DNA from: an uncultured SAR86 cluster bacterium | Lineage (GTDB): Bacteria > Pseudomonadota > Gammaproteobacteria > Magnimaribacterales > D2472 | Length of the DNA: 64,000 nt | Direction: 5' to 3' | NCBI GenBank assembly: GCA_902594515.1 | Contig: CACJML010000003.1 | Coordinates: 1 to 64,000 of the forward strand | Shown: positions 46,745-54,894 of the stretch, piece by piece | How positions within the stretch are numbered: the stretch's first letter is position 1 | Layout of the letters: every line of letters begins with the position of its first letter | The notes under the pieces: model-generated | Database searches by the model: none | What the model saw: only the letters and a program-made list of their open reading frames with translations | Told to the model about the DNA's origin: nothing | Position numbers and translations under genes: made by a program

Positions 46745-47315
46745 GAAGATTCATTCGGATTTATTAAAAATTTCCAAAAAAAATAACCATTCTAGTTTTT
46801 TAAATTTTTTAGAAAGCAGCCCTCCAAAACAGCTCAAAGTATTTAATGGAGAATTGTCAGTCTATTTATCAAAGGCTATTGTAGGACAACAACTTTCTAC
46901 AAAAGCTGCAAAAACTATATGGGAGCGAGCAGAGAAATTTATCATTAATCACCCATTACAAAATATGAACTTAGAGAATGATCTTAGGGATAGTGGACTC
47001 TCTCAAAAAAAATGTGAATATGTAAAAAATATTTTAATTTCGAATAAATTACAAAAGAATAAAAATTATTACAAAACCATTGGATCAGAGGGATTCACTA
47101 ATTTATTAATTTCTTATAAAGGGATAGGGCCTTGGACAGTTGATATGGCAAAAATGTTTTTCTTAGGTGATGCCAATATATTGCCAAAAGGAGATTTAGG
47201 CATAAAAAGGGCATGCAATAATTTTTTTTCCAATGAGACCTTAGAAAGTATTGAGGAGGTTTACAAACCCTTTAATTCCTACCTGAGTTTGAACCTATGG
47301 GATAGTCTTGATTAA
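46734..47315 (+). CDS. AlkA-like 3-methyladenine DNA glycosylase (HhH-GPD family)
   Basis: Base-excision glycosylase for alkylated purines, about 193 residues, lacking the extra N-terminal domain of E. coli AlkA. The helix-hairpin-helix is ISYKGIGPWTVDMAKMF and the catalytic Asp is in LPKGDLGIKRA; KAIVGQQLSTKAAKTI is also typical. I chose the ATG at 46734 (MEYKKIHSD), 11 nt inside rluB; an ATG at 46710 would add 8 residues. Its last 21 bp overlap the convergent yciK. Confidence 0.88.
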   Translation: MEYKKIHSDLLKISKKNNHSSFLNFLESSPPKQLKVFNGELSVYLSKAIVGQQLSTKAAKTIWERAEKFIINHPLQNMNLENDLRDSGLSQKKCEYVKNILISNKLQKNKNYYKTIGSEGFTNLLISYKGIGPWTVDMAKMFFLGDANILPKGDLGIKRACNNFFSNETLESIEEVYKPFNSYLSLNLWDSLD

Positions 47316-48038
47316 TTCTGAATATCTAAAGTAATGTTCAGTTGCGGCGTCACTATCCTTTGAGAAAAACCAGTCATAACAAGGCATTAGATGATCGAGT
47401 GATTTAAGGTCATTTGGGTCTTCACCTGGATATGCAGTTGACCTCATATCCGTTGGAGATGCGCCTGGATCAAAATTAAATATCTTTAGATTATGAATAT
47501 TTTCGAGTTCATCTCGAAATATTTCAGCTAATCCCTTCACAGCAAACTTGCTTACTGAATATGCTCCCCAAAAAGCCTTACCATGATCAGCCACACCAGA
47601 AGACGTAAAAATAATTCTTGCTTTTTGAGAGTTAGTTAAAATTGGTAGCATGGTCTTTGCTAGCATAAACTGCGAAGTGAGGTTTACATTCATTACCTTG
47701 CTCCAAGTTTCTAAATCATAATCACTCAAGGCACTCATCTTGCCTAAAATTGCTGCATTCAGCACAAGGCCGTGAAGTTCATCATAGTTTTCGTCAATAT
47801 TTAATCTAATTTCATCGTAATGAGAAGCATCTAAGTTGCTTAAATCATAGCAAATAATAAGATGCTTACCTTTTGGGTTAATTGACACCAATCCATCATA
47901 GGTTTTGTTAAGACTCTCCTCATTGCTTGCTAGTAAAACTATGTTAGCTCCTTGAGAAGCAAAATGAGTTGCTAGCTTATTGCCTATCCCTCTAGTGGCA
48001 CCAGTGATCAGAATATTTTTATTTTCAAGCGTGTTCAT
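47295..48038 (-). CDS. yciK: YciK-family short-chain dehydrogenase
   Basis: SDR of 247 residues. The cofactor loop is LITGATRGIGNKLATHF, NAAILGK is the NAG-like motif, and the catalytic Ser/Tyr/Lys are in FTSSGVADHGKAFWGAYSVSKFA. Substrate unknown. It overlaps mupP by 14 nt in the ubiG-mupP-yciK order known from Pseudomonas and relatives, which supports the YciK name. Confidence 0.85.
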   Translation of the reverse strand: MNTLENKNILITGATRGIGNKLATHFASQGANIVLLASNEESLNKTYDGLVSINPKGKHLIICYDLSNLDASHYDEIRLNIDENYDELHGLVLNAAILGKMSALSDYDLETWSKVMNVNLTSQFMLAKTMLPILTNSQKARIIFTSSGVADHGKAFWGAYSVSKFAVKGLAEIFRDELENIHNLKIFNFDPGASPTDMRSTAYPGEDPNDLKSLDHLMPCYDWFFSKDSDAATEHYFRYSELIKTIP

Positions 48039-48690
48039 CGAGTGATTTAAAATTAGTTTTTGAAAACTCTAATAAATTTCTAACTTCAATATCATCATTC
48101 TCAAGGTCAGATGATTTTAATGCATACCCATAAGTGCATGCTGCGGTAAGAGTTCCTGCTGCTCTAGAAGCCATTAAATCCTTTTGGTGATCTCCAAAAT
48201 AAATCACTTCCTTCGGATTAAGGTTAAGTTGATTGCATGCTAACAATATTCCTTCAGGACTAGGTTTAGCTTTTTTTAGATGATCTGGACAAACCAAGGT
48301 CATACAGGATGATAGATCAGGGGTTTCTTCAATAATTTTAGAGGCATATACATATGGTTTGTTAGTTACGATTCCCCATTTCAAATTATTGAGCTTAATT
48401 TTTTCTATCAATTCTGAAGCACCAGAAAATAAATTTGAAAACTTGCCAAGGTTATTTTTATAAGAATCAAGAAATTCTTTTTTTAATTTTTCAAATTCAG
48501 GATGATCCTCCTCAATTTTAAATCCAAGCTTGACTAACATTGCGCTTCCATCAGAAACATAAGATCTTATTAAATCTGCATCTGTTGGAGGCTTTTGATA
48601 TTTTTCTAAAAGAGAATTTAAGCAATAAACAAAGTCTGGAGCAGAATCAAGTAAGGTGCCATCCAAATCAAAGAGCAATCCTTTAATCAA
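48025..48690 (-). CDS. mupP: HAD phosphatase, probably MurNAc-6-phosphate phosphatase MupP
   Basis: 221-residue haloacid dehalogenase-type phosphatase. Motif I is LLFDLDGTLLDSAPD, motif II is WGIVTNKP, and Lys plus motif IV are KAKPSPEG and IYFGDHQKDLMAS. It could be phosphoglycolate phosphatase (gph) by sequence, but the position between ubiG and yciK is that of mupP, which acts in the anabolic peptidoglycan-recycling route with AnmK, AmgK and MurU. The overlaps with both neighbours (8 and 14 nt) suggest an operon. Confidence 0.8.
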   Translation of the reverse strand: MIKGLLFDLDGTLLDSAPDFVYCLNSLLEKYQKPPTDADLIRSYVSDGSAMLVKLGFKIEEDHPEFEKLKKEFLDSYKNNLGKFSNLFSGASELIEKIKLNNLKWGIVTNKPYVYASKIIEETPDLSSCMTLVCPDHLKKAKPSPEGILLACNQLNLNPKEVIYFGDHQKDLMASRAAGTLTAACTYGYALKSSDLENDDIEVRNLLEFSKTNFKSLDEHA

Positions 48691-49384
48691 CTTTCACACC
48701 ATGCATCATATAGTTAACACCTAAATCATTATTTAGTGTTGCACTATGAAAGAGGGGGTTATAAAAAAGACCCTTGCTTTCCATAAGCCTTACATTTGCT
48801 GAAGTCATATATGACTCTAGTTCATAAGGTTTTATAAATTTTGCATATTCATGAGTGCCTTTAGGCAACAATTGAAAGAGGTATTCGGCTCCAAAAATTG
48901 CTGTTACAAAAGATCGTGGATTTTTATTGATTGTTGAAAGGAACAAGGACCCATCTCTTTTGAGCATAGAGGAACATTCGTTTATTAAAACTGATGGGTC
49001 AGGCACGTGCTCCAAAACCTCAAGACAGGTCACAATATCAAAGTAGTTTTTATAATTATTTGAAAAACTTTTCGCATCTGTGAGATGGTATGAAATATTT
49101 TTTTTGTGAGCATTAGCATGATGTTTTGCTACCTCAATATTTCTTTCTGTTACATCTATTGCTGAAACCTCAGCTCCTGCATCAAATAATGCTTCAGCAA
49201 GAAGACCGCCTCCACATCCAACATCCAAAACTTTTTTGCCCTTAAGATCAATTTTATTGGAGATATATTCTGCTCTGATTGGATTAATCACATGCAATGG
49301 TTTGAAATCACCAGTGGGATCCCACCATTGTTCCGCAATGGCTGCAAATTTTTGAACTTCATTTTGGTCGATATTATCAGTCAT
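48683..49384 (-). CDS. ubiG: Ubiquinone biosynthesis O-methyltransferase
   Basis: SAM-dependent enzyme performing both O-methylations in ubiquinone synthesis. 233 residues. Signatures: AAIAEQWWDPTGDFKPLHVINP, a UbiG hallmark (residues 14-35, abbreviated here as EQWWDPTGDFKPLH), motif I VLDVGCGGGLLAEALF, TCLEVLEHVPDP and HEYAKFIKPYEL. First gene of ubiG-mupP-yciK. A 226-bp gap separates it from divergent infC. Confidence 0.94.
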   Translation of the reverse strand: MTDNIDQNEVQKFAAIAEQWWDPTGDFKPLHVINPIRAEYISNKIDLKGKKVLDVGCGGGLLAEALFDAGAEVSAIDVTERNIEVAKHHANAHKKNISYHLTDAKSFSNNYKNYFDIVTCLEVLEHVPDPSVLINECSSMLKRDGSLFLSTINKNPRSFVTAIFGAEYLFQLLPKGTHEYAKFIKPYELESYMTSANVRLMESKGLFYNPLFHSATLNNDLGVNYMMHGVKVD

Positions 49385-49610
49385 AGCTTATTCATTATAA
49401 GTGAACAGGATTGTAAGTATTTTTGTTATAAAAATGTAATTTCGAAAAAAGTTTTTATATATAGTATTTAGGAATTATTGTTGTTTTATCAATAAATTTA
49501 TATAAAATTCACCATCTATGACGCAAATTCTTGTAAAACAAACATCCTAGTTTGACTATTTCTATTATTAATTTTGATTTTATTCTTTAGATTCTGTTGG
49601 AGATAGTACT
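49385..49610. other. Intergenic region between ubiG and infC
   Basis: AT-rich 226-bp gap holding the divergent promoters of ubiG and the infC operon. TTGACT at 49552 is a possible -35 but no well-spaced -10 was found. TTGGAGA at 49597-49603 serves as the infC ribosome-binding site. No terminator, tRNA or riboswitch was recognised. The thrS gene often found upstream of infC is absent. Confidence 0.6.
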
Positions 49611-50138
49611 ATAGCTTCGCAAAAGAAAAACTTCATGCCTATCAATGAAAAGATTAGGGCTGATGAAGTTATGTTAATTGATGATAGCGGTGAAAAGCTT
49701 GGGATCGTCATGATTGAAGAAGCGCTCGATAAAGCAAAAGCAAAAAACATTGATCTTGTTCAAGTATCACCATATGGCGCAAATCCAACCGTATGCAAAT
49801 TATTAGATTATGGTAAATTCCAATTTGAAAAGAAGAAAAATCAAGGGGGCGCGAAAAAACAGAGAAAACAGTCCTTAAAAGAGATTAAATTCAGGCCCTC
49901 TACAGATGTTGGTGATTACAACATTAAATTAAAAAAGATAAAAAACTTTATTATTGACGGAGATAAGACTAAAATTAGCGTCCGATTTAGGGGGCGTGAG
50001 ATTTTAAACTCTAATCTAGGTCTTGAGCTGCTTAATCGAATTAAAGATGACTTAAGTGATGTTGCTCAAGTTGACCAAGAGCCTTCACTGGAAGGTAGAC
50101 AACTGTTGATGGTGCTTTCTAAAGTCAAAAAGAAATAA
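49611..50138 (+). CDS. infC: Translation initiation factor IF-3, probable ATA start
   Basis: Binds the 30S subunit and policing of start-codon choice is its role. Domains: N-terminal [23 protein letters not shown], basic linker ([14 protein letters not shown]), C-terminal domain from [18 protein letters not shown]. The first ATG (49635) has no Shine-Dalgarno, whereas 8 codons upstream an ATA at 49611 sits 8 nt after GGAG and gives IASQKKNF before that Met, 175 residues in all. Non-AUG starts (AUU in E. coli) are a known autoregulatory feature of infC, so the ATA is the likely start. Confidence 0.9.
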   Translation: MASQKKNFMPINEKIRADEVMLIDDSGEKLGIVMIEEALDKAKAKNIDLVQVSPYGANPTVCKLLDYGKFQFEKKKNQGGAKKQRKQSLKEIKFRPSTDVGDYNIKLKKIKNFIIDGDKTKISVRFRGREILNSNLGLELLNRIKDDLSDVAQVDQEPSLEGRQLLMVLSKVKKK

Positions 50139-50145
50139 AATTATT

Positions 50146-50340
50146 ATGGGTTATAAATTAAAATCACACTCTAGTGCTAAAAAGAGATTTAAAAAGACAG
50201 GTTCTGGTTTAAAGCGAAGAAGTGCCAACAGATCTCATATTTTAACCAAGCAAACCACTAAGAGAAAAAGACACAATAGAGGGCTTATTAAGATGCAAGA
50301 TGAAACTAAAAAAATTGCATCTAAGCTTTTAGTCAATTAA
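50146..50340 (+). CDS. rpmI: 50S ribosomal protein L35
   Basis: 64-residue, strongly basic ribosomal protein with the family pattern [18 protein letters not shown] near the N terminus and [18 protein letters not shown] in the middle. It lies 7 bp after infC and 9 bp before rplT, in the conserved infC-rpmI-rplT order, in which L20 can repress the operon in other bacteria. Confidence 0.97.
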   Translation: MGYKLKSHSSAKKRFKKTGSGLKRRSANRSHILTKQTTKRKRHNRGLIKMQDETKKIASKLLVN

Positions 50341-50349
50341 GAGATAATC

Positions 50350-50697
50350 ATGCCAAGAACAACTAAAGCTGTAACAGCAAAAGCCAAACATAAAAAAGTT
50401 CTTTCCTCTACAAAAGGCCACTATGGTGCGAGAAGTAGGCTATATAAGACTGCAAAACAGTCAAATATTAAATCGCTTCAATACGCTTTTAGAGATAGAA
50501 AAAACAAGAAGAGAACCTTTAGATCTTTGTGGATTGCTAGAATATCAGCTGCACTAAATGATCATGAGATCTCATATAGCAGGTTTATAAACAACCTTTC
50601 AAAGTCTGATATAAAGCTTGATAGAAAAATTCTTTCTGGAATCGCTTATTCTGACCCAACAACATTTTCAAAGATTGTAGATAAAGTAAGGCTATAA
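50350..50697 (+). CDS. rplT: 50S ribosomal protein L20
   Basis: 115-residue basic rRNA-binding protein, needed early in 50S assembly and a translational repressor of this operon in E. coli. Seen: KAKHKKVLSSTKGHYGARSRLYKTAKQ, abbreviated KGHYGARSRLYKTA, then YAFRDRKNKKRTFRSLWIAR and SRFINNL. Seven bp separate it from pheS. No pheM-type leader peptide is recognisable between them. Confidence 0.97.
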   Translation: MPRTTKAVTAKAKHKKVLSSTKGHYGARSRLYKTAKQSNIKSLQYAFRDRKNKKRTFRSLWIARISAALNDHEISYSRFINNLSKSDIKLDRKILSGIAYSDPTTFSKIVDKVRL

Positions 50698-50704
50698 TGC
50701 TCTC

Positions 50705-51676
50705 ATGCAAATCCCAAAGGATTTAATTGAAGAGGCCTTACGAAGTTTATCTTCCGTAGCTAACGAATCAGATTTTTTCAAAGTCAGATCCCAATTCTTG
50801 GGTAAAAAATCTTTCATTCAGCTAAGTTTCAAGGAGTTAAAAAATCTAGATCCTGAAAAAAAAGTTCTTGCGGCAAAAGAACTTAATCTATTAAGAAATC
50901 AATTAAATAATATTTTTAGGGACTTCCAAGAGAATATTAATTTTAATAGCGCAGTTGATATCATTGATACCTCATTGCCAGTTCAAGATTCGGTATCTGG
51001 AGCTCACCCAATTTCTGAATGTACTAATAAAATATTAAGGTATTTTGAAAATCTTAATTTCAAAACTTTCTATGGCAATGAAATAGAAACTGATTTTTAT
51101 AATTTTGAAGCTTTAAATTTTCCAAAAAACCATCCCGCAAGACAAATGCATGATACTTTTTATGTAGATACACAATCAAAAGATAGTTACTTATTAAGGA
51201 CTCATACCTCTAATACTCAAATTCACTCAATGTTAGAGCATGCAGCTCCGATATATATGCTTTCTCCCGGGAGAGTTTATAGGTGCGATTCTGATACAAC
51301 TCATCTTCCAATGTTCACGCAGGTGGAAGGTTTGGCTGTTGATGTGGATATCAGCTTTGCTGATTTGAAAGGAATTTTGATCGACTTTCTTGAATTCTTT
51401 TTTAACAAAAAAATGGATGTCCGTTTTAGGCCATCTTATTTCCCATTTACTGAACCTTCTGCGGAGGTGGATATTAAGTTTGATTCAGATTGGCTAGAGG
51501 TTTTGGGTTGTGGAATGGTCCATCCAAATGTTCTTAAAAACTGCAATATCGATCATCATAAATTCCAAGGTTATGCTTTTGGAATGGGTGTAGAAAGGCT
51601 TGCGATGCTTTATTACGGCGTTAAGGATATTCGAGATTTCTACTCATCTAATTTAGAATTTTTAGAGCAAATTTAA
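50705..51676 (+). CDS. pheS: Phenylalanine-tRNA ligase alpha subunit
   Basis: Catalytic subunit of the (alpha-beta)2 synthetase. 323 residues. The N-terminal coiled-coil arm is visible (KKVLAAKELNLLRNQLNNIF), then class-II motif 1 (HPISECTNKILRYF), motif 2 (GRVYRCDSDTTHLPMFTQVEGL) in two parts, and motif 3 (GYAFGMGVERLAML). It is full length and is followed 1 bp later by pheT. Confidence 0.96.
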   Translation: MQIPKDLIEEALRSLSSVANESDFFKVRSQFLGKKSFIQLSFKELKNLDPEKKVLAAKELNLLRNQLNNIFRDFQENINFNSAVDIIDTSLPVQDSVSGAHPISECTNKILRYFENLNFKTFYGNEIETDFYNFEALNFPKNHPARQMHDTFYVDTQSKDSYLLRTHTSNTQIHSMLEHAAPIYMLSPGRVYRCDSDTTHLPMFTQVEGLAVDVDISFADLKGILIDFLEFFFNKKMDVRFRPSYFPFTEPSAEVDIKFDSDWLEVLGCGMVHPNVLKNCNIDHHKFQGYAFGMGVERLAMLYYGVKDIRDFYSSNLEFLEQI

Positions 51677-51677
51677 T

Positions 51678-53678
51678 ATGAGAATCGAATATTCATATTT
51701 AAAGAAATTTTTAGTCTCTAATGAAAGTCAAAAAAAACTTTCTACGATTTTTACTGATCTTGGATTTGAATGTGAGGTTGATGGTAATTGCATAGACTTT
51801 GATTTAACTCCAAATAGGGGTGATGCTTTTTCCTTAAAGGGGCTGGCAAGAGATTATTGGGCATTCAAAAATCAAGATCTCTGTAAAAAATCTTTTTCTT
51901 CAAAAAATAATCTTACTTTCAAGAGAGACTTAAAAGTAATTAAGGAGATAGAAACAACTGCATGTAAAAATTATCACCTACTTTTGTTGGATGATATTGT
52001 TCTAAAAAAATCTCTTCCAAAAAATATTAAATCATTACTTGAAAGTGCTGGCATTCCGCTTATCCATCCCCTAGTGGACTTAGGCAATTTTGTTATGCTT
52101 GAGCAGGGAACACCTCTTCATGTATTTGATAGGGAAACCCTAAGCTTGCCTATTTCAGTTGGTTTTTCTGTTAATAAAGAATCTCTTAAAGTAATAGGCA
52201 ATGAAGTTAAAGAGATCACCAAAGATACACTGACAATTCGTGATGAGTCTGGAGCAATTGCAATAGCCGGAATTATCGGAGGTGCTAACACCGCTGTTTC
52301 AGATTCTACAAAATCAATTGCAATTGAAGCTGCGTTCTTCTCACCTGAAAGCTTAATGAATAAGGCAAGACAATATGGCTTGAGTACCGATGCATCAACA
52401 AGATTTGAAAGGGGTGTTGATCCGTCAATTCAAGCATTTGCGCTTGAGAGATATTTAGATTTACTTGAAGAAATAGCTTCATTCAAATTAATAGGCTGCA
52501 ATAAGTTAGAAAAGAAAACAAACTTCGCAAAAAAGATAACCCTTGATTATTTAAATTTTGAATCTTTTGCGGGTGTGAAGATATCTAAAAAATTCATTAC
52601 AAGAACACTTAAATTGCTAGGGTTTATAGAAATCGATTCCTTTAAAACAGGATTAACTATTTCAACTCCAAGTCATAGATTTGACATGAGCCTTGCAGAG
52701 GATCTTTATGAGGAAATCCTGAGGCATTATGGCTATGACAATCTTCCAGTGAATAAACCTAAGGCTGCACCATATGCGAATATTATTAGCAATAATATAG
52801 TGAACACCTTAAGGTTATTTTTCATAAATCGAGGCTATCAAGAGGTAATGCATATACCTTTCACAGCTTCAAATCTAGATCTCAGCGACAACAAATCAGT
52901 TAAAGTTGCAAATCCATTAAATAGTGAAGAGTCTTTATTGAGAAGTAATCTCTTACAATCATTGATTAGCGCTGTTGAAGATAACCTAAAGAGGGGGTTT
53001 AAAACTATAAATCTCTTTGAGATAGGAAGATCCTATAAAAAAAGCGGGATATCCTTTTCTGAAGAAGAAATTGTCAGTGGAGTAATCTGCAGGTCAACTA
53101 AGGCTAAATTCTGGGATCAAAATTCATTGGCATACAATTTTTTTACTTTAAAAAAAGACATTCAAGATTTGCTAAAAACACTTGGCTTCAAAAATTATGA
53201 ATTCATTTTAAATACCGATAATACATTTTTTAATGAAAACTCATTAATGATTAAAAGCAATCATTCAAAACAAATTATCGGCAGTTTTGGTGAAATCAAT
53301 AATAATTTCTCATCCGAACAGTTGTACGGATTTAGTTTATTGGTTGATAAACTTCTTCAAACCAATCAAAGAGATAATTTAAATCCTGTTTCCAAATTTC
53401 CATTCTCTGAGAGAGATTTAAATATTGTGCTTGATAAGAAAATTGATTATTTAGTTATTGAGAGATTAATTTCAAAGCTTAAGATTAGCTATTTAAGAAA
53501 GTTTGAATTGATTGATATATTCTCCGGAAAAGATCTCCAGGAAGATCAAAAAAGTCTAACCATTAGGTTTAGTTTCCAGAGCCTAAGTCGGTCTTTAAAA
53601 GATGAAGAAGTAAACCAGTCAATGGATAAAATCTTGCGAAACTTAACTAGCAAACTATCTGCTAAACTTAGGAAGTGA
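51678..53678 (+). CDS. pheT: Phenylalanine-tRNA ligase beta subunit lacking the N-terminal tRNA-binding OB domain
   Basis: 666 residues versus about 795 in E. coli. The first ~33 residues (B1 start, IEYSYLKKFLVS ... FTDLGFECEV) join directly to IDFDLTPNRGDAFS (from residue 39), which in E. coli comes after about residue 150. The EMAPII-like OB-fold tRNA-binding domain is thus cleanly missing. The B3/B4 editing core (STDASTRFERGVDP), B5, B6/B7 and the C-terminal anticodon-binding FDX-ACB domain (FSERDLNIVLDKKI) are present, and the reading frame is uninterrupted. Its TGA overlaps the ihfA GTG. Confidence 0.95.
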   Translation: MRIEYSYLKKFLVSNESQKKLSTIFTDLGFECEVDGNCIDFDLTPNRGDAFSLKGLARDYWAFKNQDLCKKSFSSKNNLTFKRDLKVIKEIETTACKNYHLLLLDDIVLKKSLPKNIKSLLESAGIPLIHPLVDLGNFVMLEQGTPLHVFDRETLSLPISVGFSVNKESLKVIGNEVKEITKDTLTIRDESGAIAIAGIIGGANTAVSDSTKSIAIEAAFFSPESLMNKARQYGLSTDASTRFERGVDPSIQAFALERYLDLLEEIASFKLIGCNKLEKKTNFAKKITLDYLNFESFAGVKISKKFITRTLKLLGFIEIDSFKTGLTISTPSHRFDMSLAEDLYEEILRHYGYDNLPVNKPKAAPYANIISNNIVNTLRLFFINRGYQEVMHIPFTASNLDLSDNKSVKVANPLNSEESLLRSNLLQSLISAVEDNLKRGFKTINLFEIGRSYKKSGISFSEEEIVSGVICRSTKAKFWDQNSLAYNFFTLKKDIQDLLKTLGFKNYEFILNTDNTFFNENSLMIKSNHSKQIIGSFGEINNNFSSEQLYGFSLLVDKLLQTNQRDNLNPVSKFPFSERDLNIVLDKKIDYLVIERLISKLKISYLRKFELIDIFSGKDLQEDQKSLTIRFSFQSLSRSLKDEEVNQSMDKILRNLTSKLSAKLRK

Positions 53679-53953
53679 CTTTAACCAAAAAAGAACTTGC
53701 TCAAAACCTCAGTGATCAAACTGAATTATCTTTGGCTGATGCAAAAAAATTTGTTGATTTATTTTTTGATACCATCAAGGAACAACTAAACTCTGGAAAG
53801 ACCGTAAAACTTTCTGGTTTTGGGACATTTGATATTGTTCAAACAAAAGAGAGAATTGGAAGAAATCCAAAAACAATGGAAGAGTTCCCAATTCCATCAA
53901 AGAGAAAAGTTAAATTCACTGTATCTCCAAAAGTTAAAAAATCTATTAACTAG
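53675..53953 (+). CDS. ihfA: Integration host factor alpha subunit
   Basis: 92-residue DNA-bending protein of the HU/IHF family. Starts with GTG overlapping the pheT stop (GTGA). Seen: LTKKELAQNLSDQTELS, the beta-arm region KLSGFGTFDIVQTKERIGRNPKT with the Pro-containing tip following, and VKFTVSPKVKKSIN (shorter excerpts: SGFGTFDI, RIGRNPKT). Position after pheT, as in E. coli, identifies it as IHF alpha rather than HU. Confidence 0.94.
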   Translation: MTLTKKELAQNLSDQTELSLADAKKFVDLFFDTIKEQLNSGKTVKLSGFGTFDIVQTKERIGRNPKTMEEFPIPSKRKVKFTVSPKVKKSIN

Positions 53954-53954
53954 T

Positions 53955-54725
53955 TTAGAGATTTAGAGAAACCCCTCCATCAACTGTGATAAGTTGTCCT
54001 GTGACTAGCGAGCTCCCACTAGCAAGATAATAAATTATTTCACCAATAGATTCAGGCGTACAGGTCTTTCTTAATGGCGCAGTTGCTTCTATGTGTTTTT
54101 TAGTACCTTCGTAGACCTCTTCACCCATACCTTTTTTGAGCCATTCACCCTCAATGAATCCTGGACAGATAGCATTTACTCTAATGGGCCCAAGATTCCT
54201 AGCCATTGACAGTGTCATGGTATTTAAGGCTCCTTTAGAAGAGGCATATGCTATTGAACTACCAATGCCTTTGATACCGGCAATAGAGGAGATATTCACA
54301 ATACTAGGGTTTGAAGATTCAATGAGATGTTGTTTGCATGATTTAACCATTTGAAATGGGCCAATCAGATTTACCGAGTAGATTTTAATAAAATCTTCTG
54401 CGGATAAAGATGAAAGATCAGAATGGTCCCAAACAAATTTTGTTGTACCTGCGTTGTTTATAAGAGAATCTAAGCCTCCCCAAAGCGATACGCATCTTTC
54501 AATGGTTGCATCACAATCTTTTTGATTTGAAACATCCGCCTGAATTGCAACTATTTCACCAGAGAGCTCATCTGACTGATTAGCAATATTCTCCGCTTCA
54601 TCAATAGAGCTTGAGCATGTAATTAAAACATTCCATCCATGAGATGCTAATTTTTTTGCTGCAGCTGCTCCCACACCTCTGCTTCCTCCGGTAATAATTG
54701 CTGTATATTTTTTATCTTTTAACAT
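53955..54725 (-). CDS. Short-chain dehydrogenase/reductase (FabG-like)
   Basis: NAD(P)-dependent oxidoreductase of 256 residues. Cofactor loop GGSRGVGAAAAKKL, NNAGTT, catalytic SIAGIKGIGSSIAYASSKGAL with Ser, Tyr and Lys, RVNAICPGFIEG and the C-terminal LVTGQLITVDGG. The substrate is not readable. It ends 1 bp from ihfA convergently and is divergent from the pnt operon over a 169-bp region with several palindromes. A link to NADPH balance is possible but unproven. Confidence 0.87.
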   Translation of the reverse strand: MLKDKKYTAIITGGSRGVGAAAAKKLASHGWNVLITCSSSIDEAENIANQSDELSGEIVAIQADVSNQKDCDATIERCVSLWGGLDSLINNAGTTKFVWDHSDLSSLSAEDFIKIYSVNLIGPFQMVKSCKQHLIESSNPSIVNISSIAGIKGIGSSIAYASSKGALNTMTLSMARNLGPIRVNAICPGFIEGEWLKKGMGEEVYEGTKKHIEATAPLRKTCTPESIGEIIYYLASGSSLVTGQLITVDGGVSLNL

Positions 54726-54776
54726 AATAAAGTTAGTTTAATTCATCGTTAAAAATTAAGAAAAAATAAATTTTTT

Positions 54777-54806
54777 TGTAGTGATACTACATACATCTCA
54801 GATGTA
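54777..54806. promoter_or_regulatory. Two adjacent 15-bp palindromes between an SDR gene and pntAA
   Basis: TGTAGT-GAT-ACTACA (54777-54791) is followed without gap by TACATCT-C-AGATGTA (54792-54806). Both have perfect arms (6 and 7 bp). They lie 52-81 bp upstream of the SDR start and about 90 bp upstream of pntAA. The TGTAGT/ACTACA half-sites recur at the pntAA promoter. The cognate regulator is not recognised. Confidence 0.5.
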
Positions 54807-54838
54807 AATTATTGTTTTTAAGCTAATTTATGTAAAGA

Positions 54839-54878
54839 TTGACATATGTAGTTAAATAAATTCGAATGTACTACATAT
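54839..54878 (+). promoter_or_regulatory. pntAA promoter embedded in an inverted repeat
   Basis: TTGACA (54839-54844), 17-bp spacer, TCGAAT (54862-54867). A perfect 9-bp inverted repeat ATATGTAGT (54844-54852) / ACTACATAT (54870-54878) brackets the spacer and -10, so a bound dimer or tetramer would block polymerase. The arms share the TGTAGT half-site with the palindrome at 54777. Confidence 0.55.
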
Positions 54879-54894
54879 TAATTAAATATTTAAC

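Noticed and set aside
49452-49472. NrdR-like half site upstream of infC
   Set aside because: Only the left half fits on the minus strand; the right half is a run of A.
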